From NCBI RefSeq assembly GCF_000735135.1, contig NZ_JPLZ01000007.1:186001-250000 (forward strand): DNA of 64,000 bases, written 5' to 3'. The stretch comes from Chryseobacterium sp. FH1 (GTDB lineage Bacteria; Bacteroidota; Bacteroidia; Flavobacteriales; Weeksellaceae). Positions 8,213 to 17,739 of the stretch are shown in pieces. Under the pieces are notes generated by a model. It saw nothing but the letters and a program-made list of their open reading frames with translations. It was not told the origin of the DNA and ran no database searches. A program made the position numbers and the translations under genes. The stretch's first letter is position 1; every line of letters begins with the position of its first letter.

Positions 8213-10225
8213 TTATTTGTAACTTCTAGCTTTAACTTCAATATTCTCGTACACCAAATCTTCTTTGTGTACAACAGATTGATTGATGTCCATACCTTTA
8301 TATTCCCAAGCGGCAACGTATTTATAGTTTACGTCGTCACGTTCTGCTTCACCTTCTGGCGTTGCGTGGTCTTCACGGAAATGCCCTCCACAAGATTCAT
8401 TTCTGTTTAGCGCATCGATAGCCATCAATTGTCCTAATTCCAAGAAATCTGCAACTCTGAAAGCTTTCTCTAATTCTGGATTCATATTGTCAGAATCACC
8501 AGGAACTCTTACATCTTTCCAGAAGTTGTTTCTCACTTCCTCGATTTCTTTGATCGCTTCTCTCAAGCCTTCAGGCGTTCTTCCCATCCCAACTTTGTTC
8601 CACATAATGTGCCCCAATTGTTTGTGGAAGTGATCTACCGTGTGCGTTCCTTTATTGGTCAAGAAGAAATTGATTTTTTCCTTGATCTCTTTTTCAGCTT
8701 CGTTGAATTCCGGTGTATCTGTAGAAATCGCTCCAGTTCTGATGTCTGCAGAAAGATAATCTGCAATCGTGTAAGGTAAAACGAAATATCCGTCTGCCAA
8801 ACCTTGCATCAAAGCAGAAGCTCCAAGTCTGTTGGCACCGTGATCGGAGAAGTTGGCTTCACCAATTACGAAACATCCAGGAATTGTAGATTGAAGATTG
8901 TAATCAACCCAAACACCCCCCATTGTGTAGTGAACCGCTGGATAAATCTTCATTGGTGTTTTGTAAGGATCATCCGCAGTGATTTTCTCATACATTACGA
9001 ACAAGTTACCGTATTTTTCCTCGATCCAAGCTTTCCCAAGATCATAGATCTGTTGATCTGTAGGATTATGAATATGTTTTTCTATAGCGGCCTCTTTACC
9101 TTTTTTCATGATTTCTGTAGAGAAATCCAGGTAAACGCCTTCTTGAGTATCATTATTCTCGATTCCGTATCCAGCATCGCAACGCTCTTTTCCAGCTCTG
9201 GAAGCAACGTCTCTAGGAACCAAGTTCCCAAATGCAGGATATCTTCTTTCTAGATAATAATCTCTGTTTTCTTCTGCGATATTTTCTGGTCTCAATTTTC
9301 CTTCTCTGATGGCAACAGAATCTTCAATGTTTTTAGGAACCCAGATTCTTCCGGAGTTTCTAAGGGATTCTGACATCAAGGTCAATTTAGACTGTTGCGT
9401 TCCGTGAACAGGAATACAAGTTGGGTGGATCTGAACATAACAAGGATTTGCGAAATAAGCTCCTTTTTTGTGAATCTTCCAAGCGGCAGAAACGTTAGAT
9501 CCCATTGCGTTGGTAGAAAGGAAATAAACATTTCCATAACCTCCAGAAGCAATTACAACTGCGTGGGCAGAATGCTTTTCAATCTCTCCTGTTACAAGGT
9601 TTCTTGCGATGATTCCTCTCGCTTTTCCATCAATAATTACAAGATCTAGCATCTCATGACGATTGTGCATTTTGATTCTACCTTTACCGATTTGACGGCT
9701 CATTGCAGAATATGCTCCTAATAATAACTGTTGTCCAGTTTGTCCTTTTGCGTAGAACGTTCTTTTTACCTGAACACCTCCAAACGAACGGTTGTCCAAT
9801 TGTCCGCCATATTCTCTTCCGAATGGAACACCTTGTGCAACACATTGGTCGATGATATTAGCAGAAACTTCCGCCAATCTGTAAACATTACCTTCTCGCG
9901 CGCGGTAATCTCCACCTTTGATCGTATCGTAGAACAATCTGTAAGTTGAATCTCCGTCACCTTGGTAATTCTTAGCAGCATTGATACCACCTTGCGCCGC
10001 AATAGAGTGCGCTCTTCTTGGAGAATCCTGATAGCAGAATGCCTTTACATTATAACCTTGCTCGGCAAGAGTCGCAGCAGCAGAACCACCCGCTAATCCT
10101 GTTCCGATGATGATGATATCTATTTTGTCTCGGTTGTTTGGTGCAACCAAGTTCATGTGATCTTTATGATTTTTCCATTTGTCCTTTAGTGGACCATGAG
10201 GAATTTTAGAATCTAATGTGCTCAT
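8213..10225 (-). CDS. sdhA: Succinate dehydrogenase/fumarate reductase flavoprotein subunit
   Basis: SdhA oxidises succinate to fumarate with covalently bound FAD and feeds electrons to SdhB. The 670-residue protein has the dinucleotide-binding start [20 protein letters not shown], the flavinylation-region motif [16 protein letters not shown] in which the His is the expected FAD attachment site, and the C-terminal capping and helical domains. It is longer than the enterobacterial SdhA (about 590 residues), as is usual for the Bacteroides-type enzyme. It lies 31 bp after sdhC. Confidence 0.97.
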   Translation of the reverse strand: MSTLDSKIPHGPLKDKWKNHKDHMNLVAPNNRDKIDIIIIGTGLAGGSAAATLAEQGYNVKAFCYQDSPRRAHSIAAQGGINAAKNYQGDGDSTYRLFYDTIKGGDYRAREGNVYRLAEVSANIIDQCVAQGVPFGREYGGQLDNRSFGGVQVKRTFYAKGQTGQQLLLGAYSAMSRQIGKGRIKMHNRHEMLDLVIIDGKARGIIARNLVTGEIEKHSAHAVVIASGGYGNVYFLSTNAMGSNVSAAWKIHKKGAYFANPCYVQIHPTCIPVHGTQQSKLTLMSESLRNSGRIWVPKNIEDSVAIREGKLRPENIAEENRDYYLERRYPAFGNLVPRDVASRAGKERCDAGYGIENNDTQEGVYLDFSTEIMKKGKEAAIEKHIHNPTDQQIYDLGKAWIEEKYGNLFVMYEKITADDPYKTPMKIYPAVHYTMGGVWVDYNLQSTIPGCFVIGEANFSDHGANRLGASALMQGLADGYFVLPYTIADYLSADIRTGAISTDTPEFNEAEKEIKEKINFFLTNKGTHTVDHFHKQLGHIMWNKVGMGRTPEGLREAIKEIEEVRNNFWKDVRVPGDSDNMNPELEKAFRVADFLELGQLMAIDALNRNESCGGHFREDHATPEGEAERDDVNYKYVAAWEYKGMDINQSVVHKEDLVYENIEVKARSYK

Positions 10226-10256
10226 AAATTATTTCTTTGAGGATAGATTTGATTGA

Positions 10257-10928
10257 TTAAAAAATTGGAGCATCACGCAAAAAATGAAACAATGCAATGA
10301 TGATAAACCCTAATGGAATAATGATAGAATACCAATTTCCAAATGCTTTGATCGCAGGCGTGTACTTCGGATGTCTTGCTCCGATGGACTGGAAAGAAGA
10401 CTGGAAGCCGTGTGCCAAGTGCAGACCTAGCAATACAAATGCAACAATGTAAAGAACAACTCTCCAAGCATCGTGGAATTTGTGGTGCAACTCTTCCCAA
10501 TATCTAGCATCATCAGGATTGTTTCCCTGAATATACTTGTAGCTGATCTCTGGAAACCAAAAATCGTAAAAGTGCAATGCGATGAATGCTAAAATCACAG
10601 CTCCGGAAATGATCATATTTCTAGACATCCAAGTAGAATTTGCAGAACCTTGGTTCATCGCATATTTCACTGGTCTTGCGCTGTTGTTTCTAATTTCCAA
10701 CACAAATCCCATAACAAAATGGAAGACGACTGCGAAAATCAAAATCGGTTGCATCAGAAACTGAACTGCCGGATTGTATCCCATAAAATGTGAAGCCGTG
10801 TTGAACGCATCTTCACTGAAGATTGAGATCATATTGGTGGATAAATGCATCACCAAGAAAATCAGCAAAAACATTGCTGAGATTGCCATAGCATATTTTC
10901 TGCCTATAGAAGACGTAGTCCCTGCCAT
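10257..10928 (-). CDS. sdhC: Succinate dehydrogenase cytochrome b subunit
   Basis: This 223-residue integral membrane protein anchors SdhAB and binds haem b and quinone; it is the single-subunit, five-helix type of Bacteroidota complex II. I choose ATG 10928 (MAGTTSSIGRKYAMA) because it aligns with the conserved N-terminus SSIGRK of the family and because a -7 promoter box (10955-10962) overlaps the 17-residue extension possible from 10979. Candidate haem-ligand histidines occur in VMHLSTN, FHFVMGF, ALHFYDF and GLHLAHG. It is the first gene of the sdhCAB operon. Confidence 0.93.
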   Translation of the reverse strand: MAGTTSSIGRKYAMAISAMFLLIFLVMHLSTNMISIFSEDAFNTASHFMGYNPAVQFLMQPILIFAVVFHFVMGFVLEIRNNSARPVKYAMNQGSANSTWMSRNMIISGAVILAFIALHFYDFWFPEISYKYIQGNNPDDARYWEELHHKFHDAWRVVLYIVAFVLLGLHLAHGFQSSFQSIGARHPKYTPAIKAFGNWYSIIIPLGFIIIALFHFLRDAPIF

Positions 10929-10954
10929 AATTCTGTTTGTTATTTGAATTTCCA

Positions 10955-10962
10955 CAAATTTA
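10955..10962 (-). promoter_or_regulatory. Putative -7 box of the sdhCAB promoter
   Basis: TAAATTTG on the minus strand fits the Bacteroidota -7 consensus TAnnTTTG. Transcription would start near 10950 and leave a leader of roughly 20 nt before ATG 10928. I see no clear -33 TTTG at the usual distance, so this rests on one box. Confidence 0.5.
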
Positions 10963-11070
10963 GAAAAATGTTGACTCAACTAACATTGAGAAATGTCAGA
11001 AAAATACAGTTTGTAATCTTTCTAAATAGCATTTTAGGTAAATTGTCAAAATTATTGTTAAGTGCAAAAA

Positions 11071-11097
11071 AATAATCCCGAAATAGTTCGGGATTAT
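11071..11097 (-). terminator. Terminator after rpoN
   Basis: ATAATCCCGAA and TTCGGGATTAT form a stem of 10-11 bp around ATAG, immediately beyond the rpoN stop codon. Confidence 0.75.
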
Positions 11098-11100
11098 CAT

Positions 11101-12567
11101 TTATAATTCTTTTCTAAGTCTTGCTACTGGAATGTTCAGTTGCTCACGGTACTTAGCAATTGTCCTTCTGGCAATGTTGTAGCCTTTTTCTTTCAGGATT
11201 CCTACAAGAGCATCGTCTGTGCAAGGTTTTCTTTTGTTTTCTTTGTCAATGGCTTCTTGCAAATGTTGCTTGATTTCTTTTGTAGAAACTTCCTCGCCGT
11301 CATCATTGGTCAATGAGTCTGAGAATAAGTTTTTCAAATAAACAATTCCATTTGGTGTGTCAGCATATTTACTTTTCACAACTCTCGAGATTGTAGAAAT
11401 GTCAAATCCTGTGATATCGGCAACATCTTTCAGAATCATTGGTCTGATGTTTTTCTCGTCGCCAGAGATGAAATAATCTTTCTGAAGTTTTACAATCGCT
11501 GTAATCGTTTGCAGCAAAGTGTTCTGTCTTTGATTGATTGCATCGATGTACCATTTTGCGGCATCCAGTTTTTGTTTGATGAAAAGCGCGGCTTGCTTAT
11601 GTTCTGCGGACTTTTTGTCGTGAGAATAAGTGGTTAAGATTTCTTTGTACTCGTCAGAAACTCTTAATGAAGGCGCATTTTTATTATTTAATGTCGGAAT
11701 TACCTGATTGTCTTTTACTTGAAGTACAAAATCTGGAATAATCTCTTGGTTAATTGTAATCGTTTGCGTGTCAAAGTTACCGCCAACTTTCGGTGAAAGT
11801 CGAGCGATCTCGTCCAAAGCTTCTTTCAAATCTTCTTCTTCGATGTCATATTTCTGAAGAATTTTGTTGTAATGTTTGTTGGCAAGCGCATCAAATTGAT
11901 TTCTCAAAATATTTCCAGCCAAAATAACAGTTTGATCAGAACTTACTTTTTTCTCAATTTGAAGTAAAAGACATTCTCTCAAATCTCTTGCGCCAACGCC
12001 AGGCGGATCCAATTTCTGAACATAATTTTCAAGAATATCGGTCACTTTTTCAATTGTTGTATAGATGCCTTGGGAAAAAGCCAAATCATCAACAATCGAT
12101 TTGATGTCTCTTCTCAAATAGCCGTCTGTATCAAGATTTCCGATCACGTACTCACAGATTTTCAAATCTTCTTCTTCCACAGTGGAGAGACGAATTTGCT
12201 CCAAAAGGTAATCGTAAAGTGTTTGTCCTTCCGTTAAAAGTGATTGATTATCAAATTCCTCGTCGTCCGCAGAATAATTGCTGGATGCTGTTTTGTAAGC
12301 CGGCTCGTCATCATACAGATAATCATTGACATCGAAATCCGTTTCTATGCTTTCCGTGCCTTCGTTTTCATAAGCTTCTTCGGCGGCTGTGTAGTCGTCT
12401 TCTTTGCTTTCTTCTTCGTTTACTTTTTCCAAAGCAGGATTTTCCTCAAGTTCTCTTTCAAGTTCTTCTTCAAATTCCAAGGTATGAAGTTGTATCAATT
12501 TCATCAATTGAATCTGTTGAGGAGCGAGCTTTTGCCCGAGTCGCATTTGTAGATTTTGCTTTAGCAT
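11101..12567 (-). CDS. rpoN: RNA polymerase sigma-54 factor
   Basis: RpoN directs RNA polymerase to -24/-12 promoters that need AAA+ activators. The 488-residue protein has the Gln/Leu-rich activator-interacting region I (QIQLMKLIQLHTLEF), an acidic linker at about residues 50-115, the core-binding domain, a helix-turn-helix segment, and the diagnostic RpoN box ARRTIAKYREQLNIP near the C-terminus. Length and order match the family. No AAA+ sigma-54 activator is seen in this window. It appears monocistronic, with a terminator directly downstream. Confidence 0.96.
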   Translation of the reverse strand: MLKQNLQMRLGQKLAPQQIQLMKLIQLHTLEFEEELERELEENPALEKVNEEESKEDDYTAAEEAYENEGTESIETDFDVNDYLYDDEPAYKTASSNYSADDEEFDNQSLLTEGQTLYDYLLEQIRLSTVEEEDLKICEYVIGNLDTDGYLRRDIKSIVDDLAFSQGIYTTIEKVTDILENYVQKLDPPGVGARDLRECLLLQIEKKVSSDQTVILAGNILRNQFDALANKHYNKILQKYDIEEEDLKEALDEIARLSPKVGGNFDTQTITINQEIIPDFVLQVKDNQVIPTLNNKNAPSLRVSDEYKEILTTYSHDKKSAEHKQAALFIKQKLDAAKWYIDAINQRQNTLLQTITAIVKLQKDYFISGDEKNIRPMILKDVADITGFDISTISRVVKSKYADTPNGIVYLKNLFSDSLTNDDGEEVSTKEIKQHLQEAIDKENKRKPCTDDALVGILKEKGYNIARRTIAKYREQLNIPVARLRKEL

Positions 12568-12672
12568 ATTGGTAACGTTTATCAGTTATGATTAACTTTT
12601 ACGAAGTTAAAAAATAATTTTCAAAAAACAACAAGTTTAGCACGATATTTGATGAGTTAATAAAAGTTAACA

Positions 12673-12704
12673 AAAAAACCTTCAGAATAATCTGAAGGTT
12701 TTTT
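12673..12704 (-). terminator. Strong terminator after the M13 peptidase gene
   Basis: A perfect 14-bp inverted repeat AAAAAACCTTCAGA / TCTGAAGGTTTTTT with a 4-nt loop lies 6 bp beyond the stop codon at 12710. Its symmetric A/T flanks make it usable in either direction. Confidence 0.88.
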
Positions 12705-12709
12705 TGTAT

Positions 12710-14782
12710 TTACCAAATTTTGATTCTATTCTCCGGAGCAACATACAATTTGTCTCCAGGTTTGATATCGAAGGCTTTTTGGAAAGAATCCATATTGACC
12801 AATGGTCCAAAACTTCTGTAGTAGCCAGGCGAGTGTGGATCTGTTTTCACCTGATTGGTCATATATTTATCTGTAGATTTGGTTCTCCAAACGGTTGCCC
12901 AACTCATAAAGAATCTTTGATCTTGAGTCAAATCGCTAATTTTTCCGGGATTTCCGTGGTCTTTCAAATACATTTGTAGAGCGGTGTAAGCGACATTAAT
13001 TCCGCCCAAATCTCCAATATTTTCGCCGCTCGTGAATTTTCCATTCACAAAACTTCCTGTCACAGGTTCATATTTATCATATTGCGCTGCCAATTGTCCC
13101 ACTTTTTCGTCAAAGTTTTTTCTGTCACTTTCCGACCACCAGTTATTTAAGTTTCCGTCTCCGTCAAATCTTGACCCGCTGTCATCGAATCCGTGTGAGA
13201 TTTCGTGACCGATTACGCCACCGATTCCTCCAAAGTTAACCGCAGGATCTGCATTGAAGTGGAAAAATGGAGGTTGTAAAATCGCAGCTGGAAAAACAAT
13301 CTCATTATTCGAAGAGCTGTAGTAGGCGTTTACAGTTTGTGGTGACATTCCCCATTCTGTTTTATCAACTGGTTTTCCTACTTTGTCTAGGTTTTTGGCA
13401 TAACTCCATTCTGAGATTTTCTCCAAGTTCTTGTAGTAAGTGCCACCATTCGAAGCTAATTGCAGATTTAATTTAGAATAATCTTTCCATTGGTCTGGAT
13501 AAGCAATCTTCACTTTGAATTTTGATAGTTTTTCCAAAGCTTTTTCTCTCGTCACAGGCGACATCCATTCCAAATTTTCTATATGTAGTTTGAAGGATTT
13601 TTTGATGTAATCGACATAAGTTTCCATCTTTTGTTTGGCTTCTGCAGGGAAGTGTTTTTCAACATAAAGTTTTCCGAAAGCTTCACCTAGAACACCATTC
13701 ACCAAGCCAAGTCCACGTTTTTCCATAGAACGTTGCTCCTGCTGACCTTGCAGATATTTGGAGTAGAAATCAAAACGGATGTTGTCCAGATTTTGATCAA
13801 GATTGCTTGCGTTCTTATTTAATAGATCATATTTTATATATTCTTTGATGAGTCCGATATTTTTATCAGTCATCCACGAATCCATATTTTGATAATATTT
13901 TAATTCACCAAGGATGACTTTGTCTGTATTAACGCCAACGGTTTTCAGGTAATCAGGAAGATTGATATTTTTCACCAATGGTTTTAATTCAGCAACAGTT
14001 TTAGGATTGTAACGCAAATTCGCATCACGGCCTTGTTCCAAAGTCAAAAGATCCTGAGCCAGTTTCTTTTCAAAATCAACAATTTGCTGAGCGGTGACAT
14101 CTGGATTTTTGCTTCCAAGAACGGTCTCCAGTTTAGCAACATAATTTTTATATTCGGCTAGTGTTTTGGTATTGGCCTCGTTGGCTTTTTGATAATAATC
14201 TTTACCCAAACCTAAACTTGGTCCACCAAGATAAACCGCGTTCATTACAGAGTTTTTCATATCAGCACCAACTCTCCATCCGTAGAAAGGATTGTCGCCG
14301 GAAGGTGTAACTTCGATCAGATATTTCTGTAAATCTTTGACATTTTTAATCGCATCGATTTTTGTCAATTGAGATTTTATAGGATTGATTCCTTCTGCAT
14401 TTCTCTTGTTCCAATCGATGAAAGTTCCATATAGCGCTTGGATTTTTTCGCCTTCGGAATTAGATGCAAATTTTTCTGAAAGTACTTTTTTCAAAATATC
14501 CAGCGATGCAACATCTACATCTTCCCTCAAAGCATTGAATGAGCCCCAACTTGGTTTGTCCGATGGAATAACTGCCGTTTTCATCCAGCCACCATTGACA
14601 TAATTATAGAAATCATCCTGAGGTCTTACGGATTTGTCCATATAAGAAAGATTAAGGCCTTCATCTTTTGAAGTGTTAGTTTGTACAGATTTTTGGACCG
14701 CGGTTTTGCTCTGGGCATTGACGGTGCTGCCAAAATAAAACGTGGCACCGATTGTCATCATGTAAATACTGATCTTTTTCAT
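12710..14782 (-). CDS. M13 family zinc metallopeptidase (PepO/neprilysin-like)
   Basis: This 690-residue secreted enzyme should cleave oligopeptides in the periplasm or outside the cell. It has a signal peptide (MKKISIYMMTIGATFYFGS, then TVNAQ), an N-terminal peptidase_M13_N region, and the catalytic domain with HEISH at residues 526-530 (VIGHEISHGFDD). The third zinc ligand is in the motif ENIGDLGG. These are the hallmark neprilysin residues, and none is missing. The C-terminal PGDKLYVAPENRIKIW, ending in Trp, is typical of the family. It seems to be transcribed alone, with a strong terminator after it. Confidence 0.95.
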   Translation of the reverse strand: MKKISIYMMTIGATFYFGSTVNAQSKTAVQKSVQTNTSKDEGLNLSYMDKSVRPQDDFYNYVNGGWMKTAVIPSDKPSWGSFNALREDVDVASLDILKKVLSEKFASNSEGEKIQALYGTFIDWNKRNAEGINPIKSQLTKIDAIKNVKDLQKYLIEVTPSGDNPFYGWRVGADMKNSVMNAVYLGGPSLGLGKDYYQKANEANTKTLAEYKNYVAKLETVLGSKNPDVTAQQIVDFEKKLAQDLLTLEQGRDANLRYNPKTVAELKPLVKNINLPDYLKTVGVNTDKVILGELKYYQNMDSWMTDKNIGLIKEYIKYDLLNKNASNLDQNLDNIRFDFYSKYLQGQQEQRSMEKRGLGLVNGVLGEAFGKLYVEKHFPAEAKQKMETYVDYIKKSFKLHIENLEWMSPVTREKALEKLSKFKVKIAYPDQWKDYSKLNLQLASNGGTYYKNLEKISEWSYAKNLDKVGKPVDKTEWGMSPQTVNAYYSSSNNEIVFPAAILQPPFFHFNADPAVNFGGIGGVIGHEISHGFDDSGSRFDGDGNLNNWWSESDRKNFDEKVGQLAAQYDKYEPVTGSFVNGKFTSGENIGDLGGINVAYTALQMYLKDHGNPGKISDLTQDQRFFMSWATVWRTKSTDKYMTNQVKTDPHSPGYYRSFGPLVNMDSFQKAFDIKPGDKLYVAPENRIKIW

Positions 14783-14849
14783 TTAGATTTATTTTAATAC
14801 TTTCAAAAGTATGGAATTTTAATTTTTTAGAGGTAATCTGAAATGAAAA

Positions 14850-14877
14850 ATCCCAATCGATATGAATGGGATTTTGA
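14850..14877 (-). terminator. Weak hairpin terminator after the decayed toxin gene
   Basis: AAAATCCCA and TGGGATTTT arms lie 30 bp beyond the toxin pseudogene in its direction of transcription. The hairpin is also upstream of the M13 peptidase gene. Confidence 0.5.
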
Positions 14878-14906
14878 TATTTTTTTTAAATTAAAATAAG
14901 CTTATG

Positions 14907-15200
14907 TTATAATTCTAATTCGTCGGGATTTTTTCTATTGTCATAAATAGCTAAAATCTTTATAATTCTATTTTCAATATTATAGAACATTGAAAAATTT
15001 CTTAAAATCAATATTCTTCTAACTTCATCTAAATCTGTGACGGTTCCTAGTAAAGGATTTTCTTTTAATAATTGTTACGCAACTAACGTTTCTGCAAATA
15101 CTTTTTTAGAATCGGTTTCAGATTGATTATTTTTAATCCAAAATTTCAAAATGTCAACTCGTTGCTTTGAAGCCTTTTTTGTCCATTCTACTTGAAACAT
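14907..15200 (-). pseudogene. RelE/ParE-type toxin pseudogene with internal stop
   Basis: Reading from ATG 15200 the frame runs 98 codons to TAA at 14907, but codon 42 is an in-frame TAA (minus strand, plus-strand TTA at 15075-15077). The interrupted product starts MFQVEWTKKASKQRVDILKF and after the stop continues LLKENPLLGTVTDLDEVRRI, then LRNFSMFYNIENRIIKILAI and YDNRKN. This is the RelE/ParE superfamily layout, with the basic Arg-Arg strand and the terminal IxxIYDNRxNP motif. The start overlaps the antitoxin stop by 13 bp, as in intact type II modules. The stop removes the C-terminal half with the expected functional residues, so the toxin should be inactive. Confidence 0.8.
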
Positions 15201-15414
15201 TCTTCCGCTCTTTTTCGGGCTTCATCGCTAGAGATAACATTTCCGTTTTTCACATCATCCAAACCTTCCTGAATTAATTTCTTTTCAAAATCAGTTAGTT
15301 TGACAATCTTTTCTTTTTTTTTGAAACCTCAAATTTTATATTCAATTCCTTCAAAAGTGCTTCAATTAATTTTAATTGATTTTCAGATTCGTTATGTAAA
15401 GTAATTGTACTCAT
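15188..15414 (-). pseudogene. Antitoxin pseudogene with homopolymer frameshift
   Basis: From ATG 15414 the frame reads MSTITLHNESENQLKLIEAL and LKELNIKFEVSKK, then reaches a run of nine A residues (minus strand; plus-strand T run at 15314-15322). After it the frame hits TAA within a few codons. Restoring one A would continue the frame through KEKIVKLTDFEKKLIQEGLD, then NVISSDEARKRAEECFK, to TAG at 15188, giving 75 residues. The total span of 227 nt is one short of a multiple of three, which agrees. The C-terminus resembles small Bacteroidota antitoxins paired with RelE/ParE toxins. A sequencing error in the A run is possible. Confidence 0.75.
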
Positions 15415-15435
15415 TTTAAAAATTTAAGTAAAGTT

Positions 15436-15479
15436 AAAAAGCAAATTCCTTCAATTAAAACTGAAGGAATTTGCTTTTT
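15436..15479 (-). terminator. Long hairpin terminator after asnS
   Basis: AAAAAGCAAATTCCTTCA (15436-15453) pairs with TGAAGGAATTTGCTTTTT, one of the longest stems in the window, about 16 bp before the asnS stop codon position on the plus strand. Confidence 0.85.
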
Positions 15480-15495
15480 AATATTTGATTAATGC

Positions 15496-16944
15496 TTAAA
15501 ACTCTGCATTTTTAGGCGTTCTCGGGAAAGGAATCACGTCTCTAATATTTGTCATTCCAGTTACGAAAAGTACCAATCTTTCAAGACCTAAACCAAATCC
15601 AGCGTGCGGCACAGAACCGAATTTTCTAGTATCAAGATACCACCAAAGTTCGTGCTCATCAACACCAAAGTCTTTCATTTTTTCAAGAAGAACATCGTGT
15701 CTGGCTTCTCTCTCAGAACCGCCGATGATTTCACCGATTCCTGGGAAAAGAACGTCCATCGCAGCAACCGTTTTTCCGTCATCATTCAGTTTCATATAGA
15801 ACGCTTTTATTTCTTTCGGATAATCGAAAAGAACAACCGGCGTTTCGAAATGTTTCTCCACCAAATATCTTTCGTGCTCAGACTGCAAATCGGTTCCCCA
15901 TTTCTCAATCGGATATTGGAATTTACCTTTTTTATTCTCTTTTGAGTTTAATAAAATCTCAATTGCTTCCGTGTAAGAAACTCTTTTGAAACGCTTGGCA
16001 ACCACGTTTTGAAGTTTTTCAATCAAGCCTTCTTTTGCTCTGTCTTTCTCCGGTTTTGATTTCTGCTCTTCTTCGAAACGTTTGTCAAGGAACTCCAAAT
16101 CATCTTTGCAGTTGTCCAAAACATATTGAATCACATATTTCAAGAAATCTTCGGCAAGGTCAATGTTATTCTCAAGATTGTTGAAAGCAACTTCCGGCTC
16201 AATCATCCAAAACTCAGCAAGGTGACGCGTTGTATTAGAATTTTCTGCACGGAAAGTAGGTCCGAACGTGTAAATTCTTCCCAATCCCATCGCTGCAGTT
16301 TCGCCTTCAAGCTGACCTGAAACGGTCAAGTTGGTTTTCTTTCCGAAAAAGTCTTGAGAAAAATCGATGTCTCCTTCTTCAGTTTTCGGCATGTTGTCAA
16401 GGTCGAAATTCGTAACACCGAACATTTCGCCAGCGCCTTCTGCATCAGCGCCAGTGATGATTGGCGTGTTGATGTAGAAAAATTGATTCTGATTAAAGAA
16501 CGAGTGAATCGCAAAACTCACTGAGTGACGGATTCTGAAAACTGCTCCAAAAACATTGGTTCTGAATCTCAAATGTGCCTGCTCACGCAATTTTTCCAAA
16601 CTGTGTTTCTTCGGCTGAAGAATTGTCGATTGCAATTCCTCAAAGAAATTGTCGCCCAGAATCGTGATTTTTTTCGCAATGATTTCCACGGTTTGTCCAG
16701 CGCCTTGGCTTTCCACCACTTCACCTACAATTTTCAAAGACGAAGCTGTGTTGATTTTCTTGATGGTTTCCTCATCAAAACTTTCAAAATCAACCACGAT
16801 TTGCAAATTACTAATCGTAGAACCATCATTTAGCGCGATAAAACGATTGGAACGGAAAGCCCGAACCCAACCCTGAACGGTAATGTCGTGATGTAATACT
16901 TTTTTGTAATCTGCTAATAGGTCTTTAATTGTCTGTCGTTTCAT
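15496..16944 (-). CDS. asnS: Asparaginyl-tRNA synthetase
   Basis: AsnS charges tRNA-Asn with asparagine. The 482-residue class IIb synthetase has an N-terminal OB-fold anticodon-binding domain ([20 protein letters not shown]), motif 2 in the catalytic domain ([20 protein letters not shown]), and motif 3 at the C-terminus ([20 protein letters not shown]). AsnS rather than AspS is supported by the length of about 480 residues and the absence of the AspS insertion domain. It carries its own long terminator. Confidence 0.97.
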   Translation of the reverse strand: MKRQTIKDLLADYKKVLHHDITVQGWVRAFRSNRFIALNDGSTISNLQIVVDFESFDEETIKKINTASSLKIVGEVVESQGAGQTVEIIAKKITILGDNFFEELQSTILQPKKHSLEKLREQAHLRFRTNVFGAVFRIRHSVSFAIHSFFNQNQFFYINTPIITGADAEGAGEMFGVTNFDLDNMPKTEEGDIDFSQDFFGKKTNLTVSGQLEGETAAMGLGRIYTFGPTFRAENSNTTRHLAEFWMIEPEVAFNNLENNIDLAEDFLKYVIQYVLDNCKDDLEFLDKRFEEEQKSKPEKDRAKEGLIEKLQNVVAKRFKRVSYTEAIEILLNSKENKKGKFQYPIEKWGTDLQSEHERYLVEKHFETPVVLFDYPKEIKAFYMKLNDDGKTVAAMDVLFPGIGEIIGGSEREARHDVLLEKMKDFGVDEHELWWYLDTRKFGSVPHAGFGLGLERLVLFVTGMTNIRDVIPFPRTPKNAEF

Positions 16945-17040
16945 TGTACAAAATTAATGTGCGCAAATTTACGAAAAAACGTTGTAATTTATTGTGAGAT
17001 TATCAACAGAACTATTCCATTTTAATTTGAATCGATTTTT

Positions 17041-17111
17041 CTCGCAGATTTTGCCAATCAAGCAGATTTTTTTTCGAGGCTTTTATCTGCTCAATCTGCC
17101 AAATCAGCGAG
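17041..17111. repeat. Full inverted copy of intergenic repeat family B
   Basis: The left arm (17041-17067, starting CTCGCAGATTTTGCC) and right arm (17085-17111, ending CCAAATCAGCGAG) are imperfect inverted repeats of 27 bp around a 17-nt centre. Related copies are at 7048 (half) and 22550 (full). It lies between asnS and the next leftward gene. Confidence 0.8.
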
Positions 17112-17121
17112 AGCAAATATT

Positions 17122-17721
17122 TTAATTCAACAAAACAGATTTTTTCAACATTTTTCCATTTCTGATTTTCCAGGCGTGATAGGAACTTGGAACATCAAAC
17201 TGCCATTTTGGTAAGATTAAAATAATCAAAATAACATCCAAATGCGATATGAAACCCAAAATCACACAAAGATAAAATGCCCAGCCAGCCTCCGAAAATC
17301 CAATGAGAGAAGTGAAAGCGATGAGCAAACTCAGTCCCCAAAGTTTGGCCAGCCAAGCGTGTGTGCAAGTTTCTTTCCCGAATTTCCAAAGGCTGATGAT
17401 ATAGCACAAGGCTTCCATTATGAAAATCAAGGCGATGCTTTTCCAATGTTCTTGGATGATTTCGGGATTCAGAAAATAAGTGGCGAAACCAATCGATAAC
17501 CAAAAAACCAAATCAGTTTGGCTGTCCAGTCGTCGCAATTTTTCTGATGAAACGCCAACTTTTCGGGCGATGATTCCATCAAAAATATCGGTGAACAATC
17601 CGAAATACATTAATATTAAAATCAAATTTCGGGAATTTTCAATTTCAAAATAAGCAAGCAGGAAGATAATTGGCGCAATAAGAAATCTTGTTGCGATGAG
17701 AATATATGGTAACTTTTTCAT
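17122..17721 (-). CDS. CDP-alcohol phosphatidyltransferase family membrane protein
   Basis: The 199-residue protein has about six hydrophobic helices and the CDP-alcohol phosphotransferase signature DIFDGIIARKVGVSSEKLRR followed by LDSQTD, near residues 45-71. The four metal-binding Asp residues (D..DG..AR...D...D) are present. In the usual motif a Gly stands four positions before the third Asp; here that position is Leu (LRRLD), which is atypical. The substrate cannot be told from sequence. A small lipoprotein gene lies 18 bp upstream and is probably cotranscribed. Confidence 0.85.
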   Translation of the reverse strand: MKKLPYILIATRFLIAPIIFLLAYFEIENSRNLILILMYFGLFTDIFDGIIARKVGVSSEKLRRLDSQTDLVFWLSIGFATYFLNPEIIQEHWKSIALIFIMEALCYIISLWKFGKETCTHAWLAKLWGLSLLIAFTSLIGFSEAGWAFYLCVILGFISHLDVILIILILPKWQFDVPSSYHAWKIRNGKMLKKSVLLN

Positions 17722-17739
17722 AATTAAGGTTTTTAAAAA

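Noticed and set aside
8804-9253. A 149-codon open frame opposite sdhA
   Set aside because: Antisense to a conserved enzyme, no motif, no plausible promoter.
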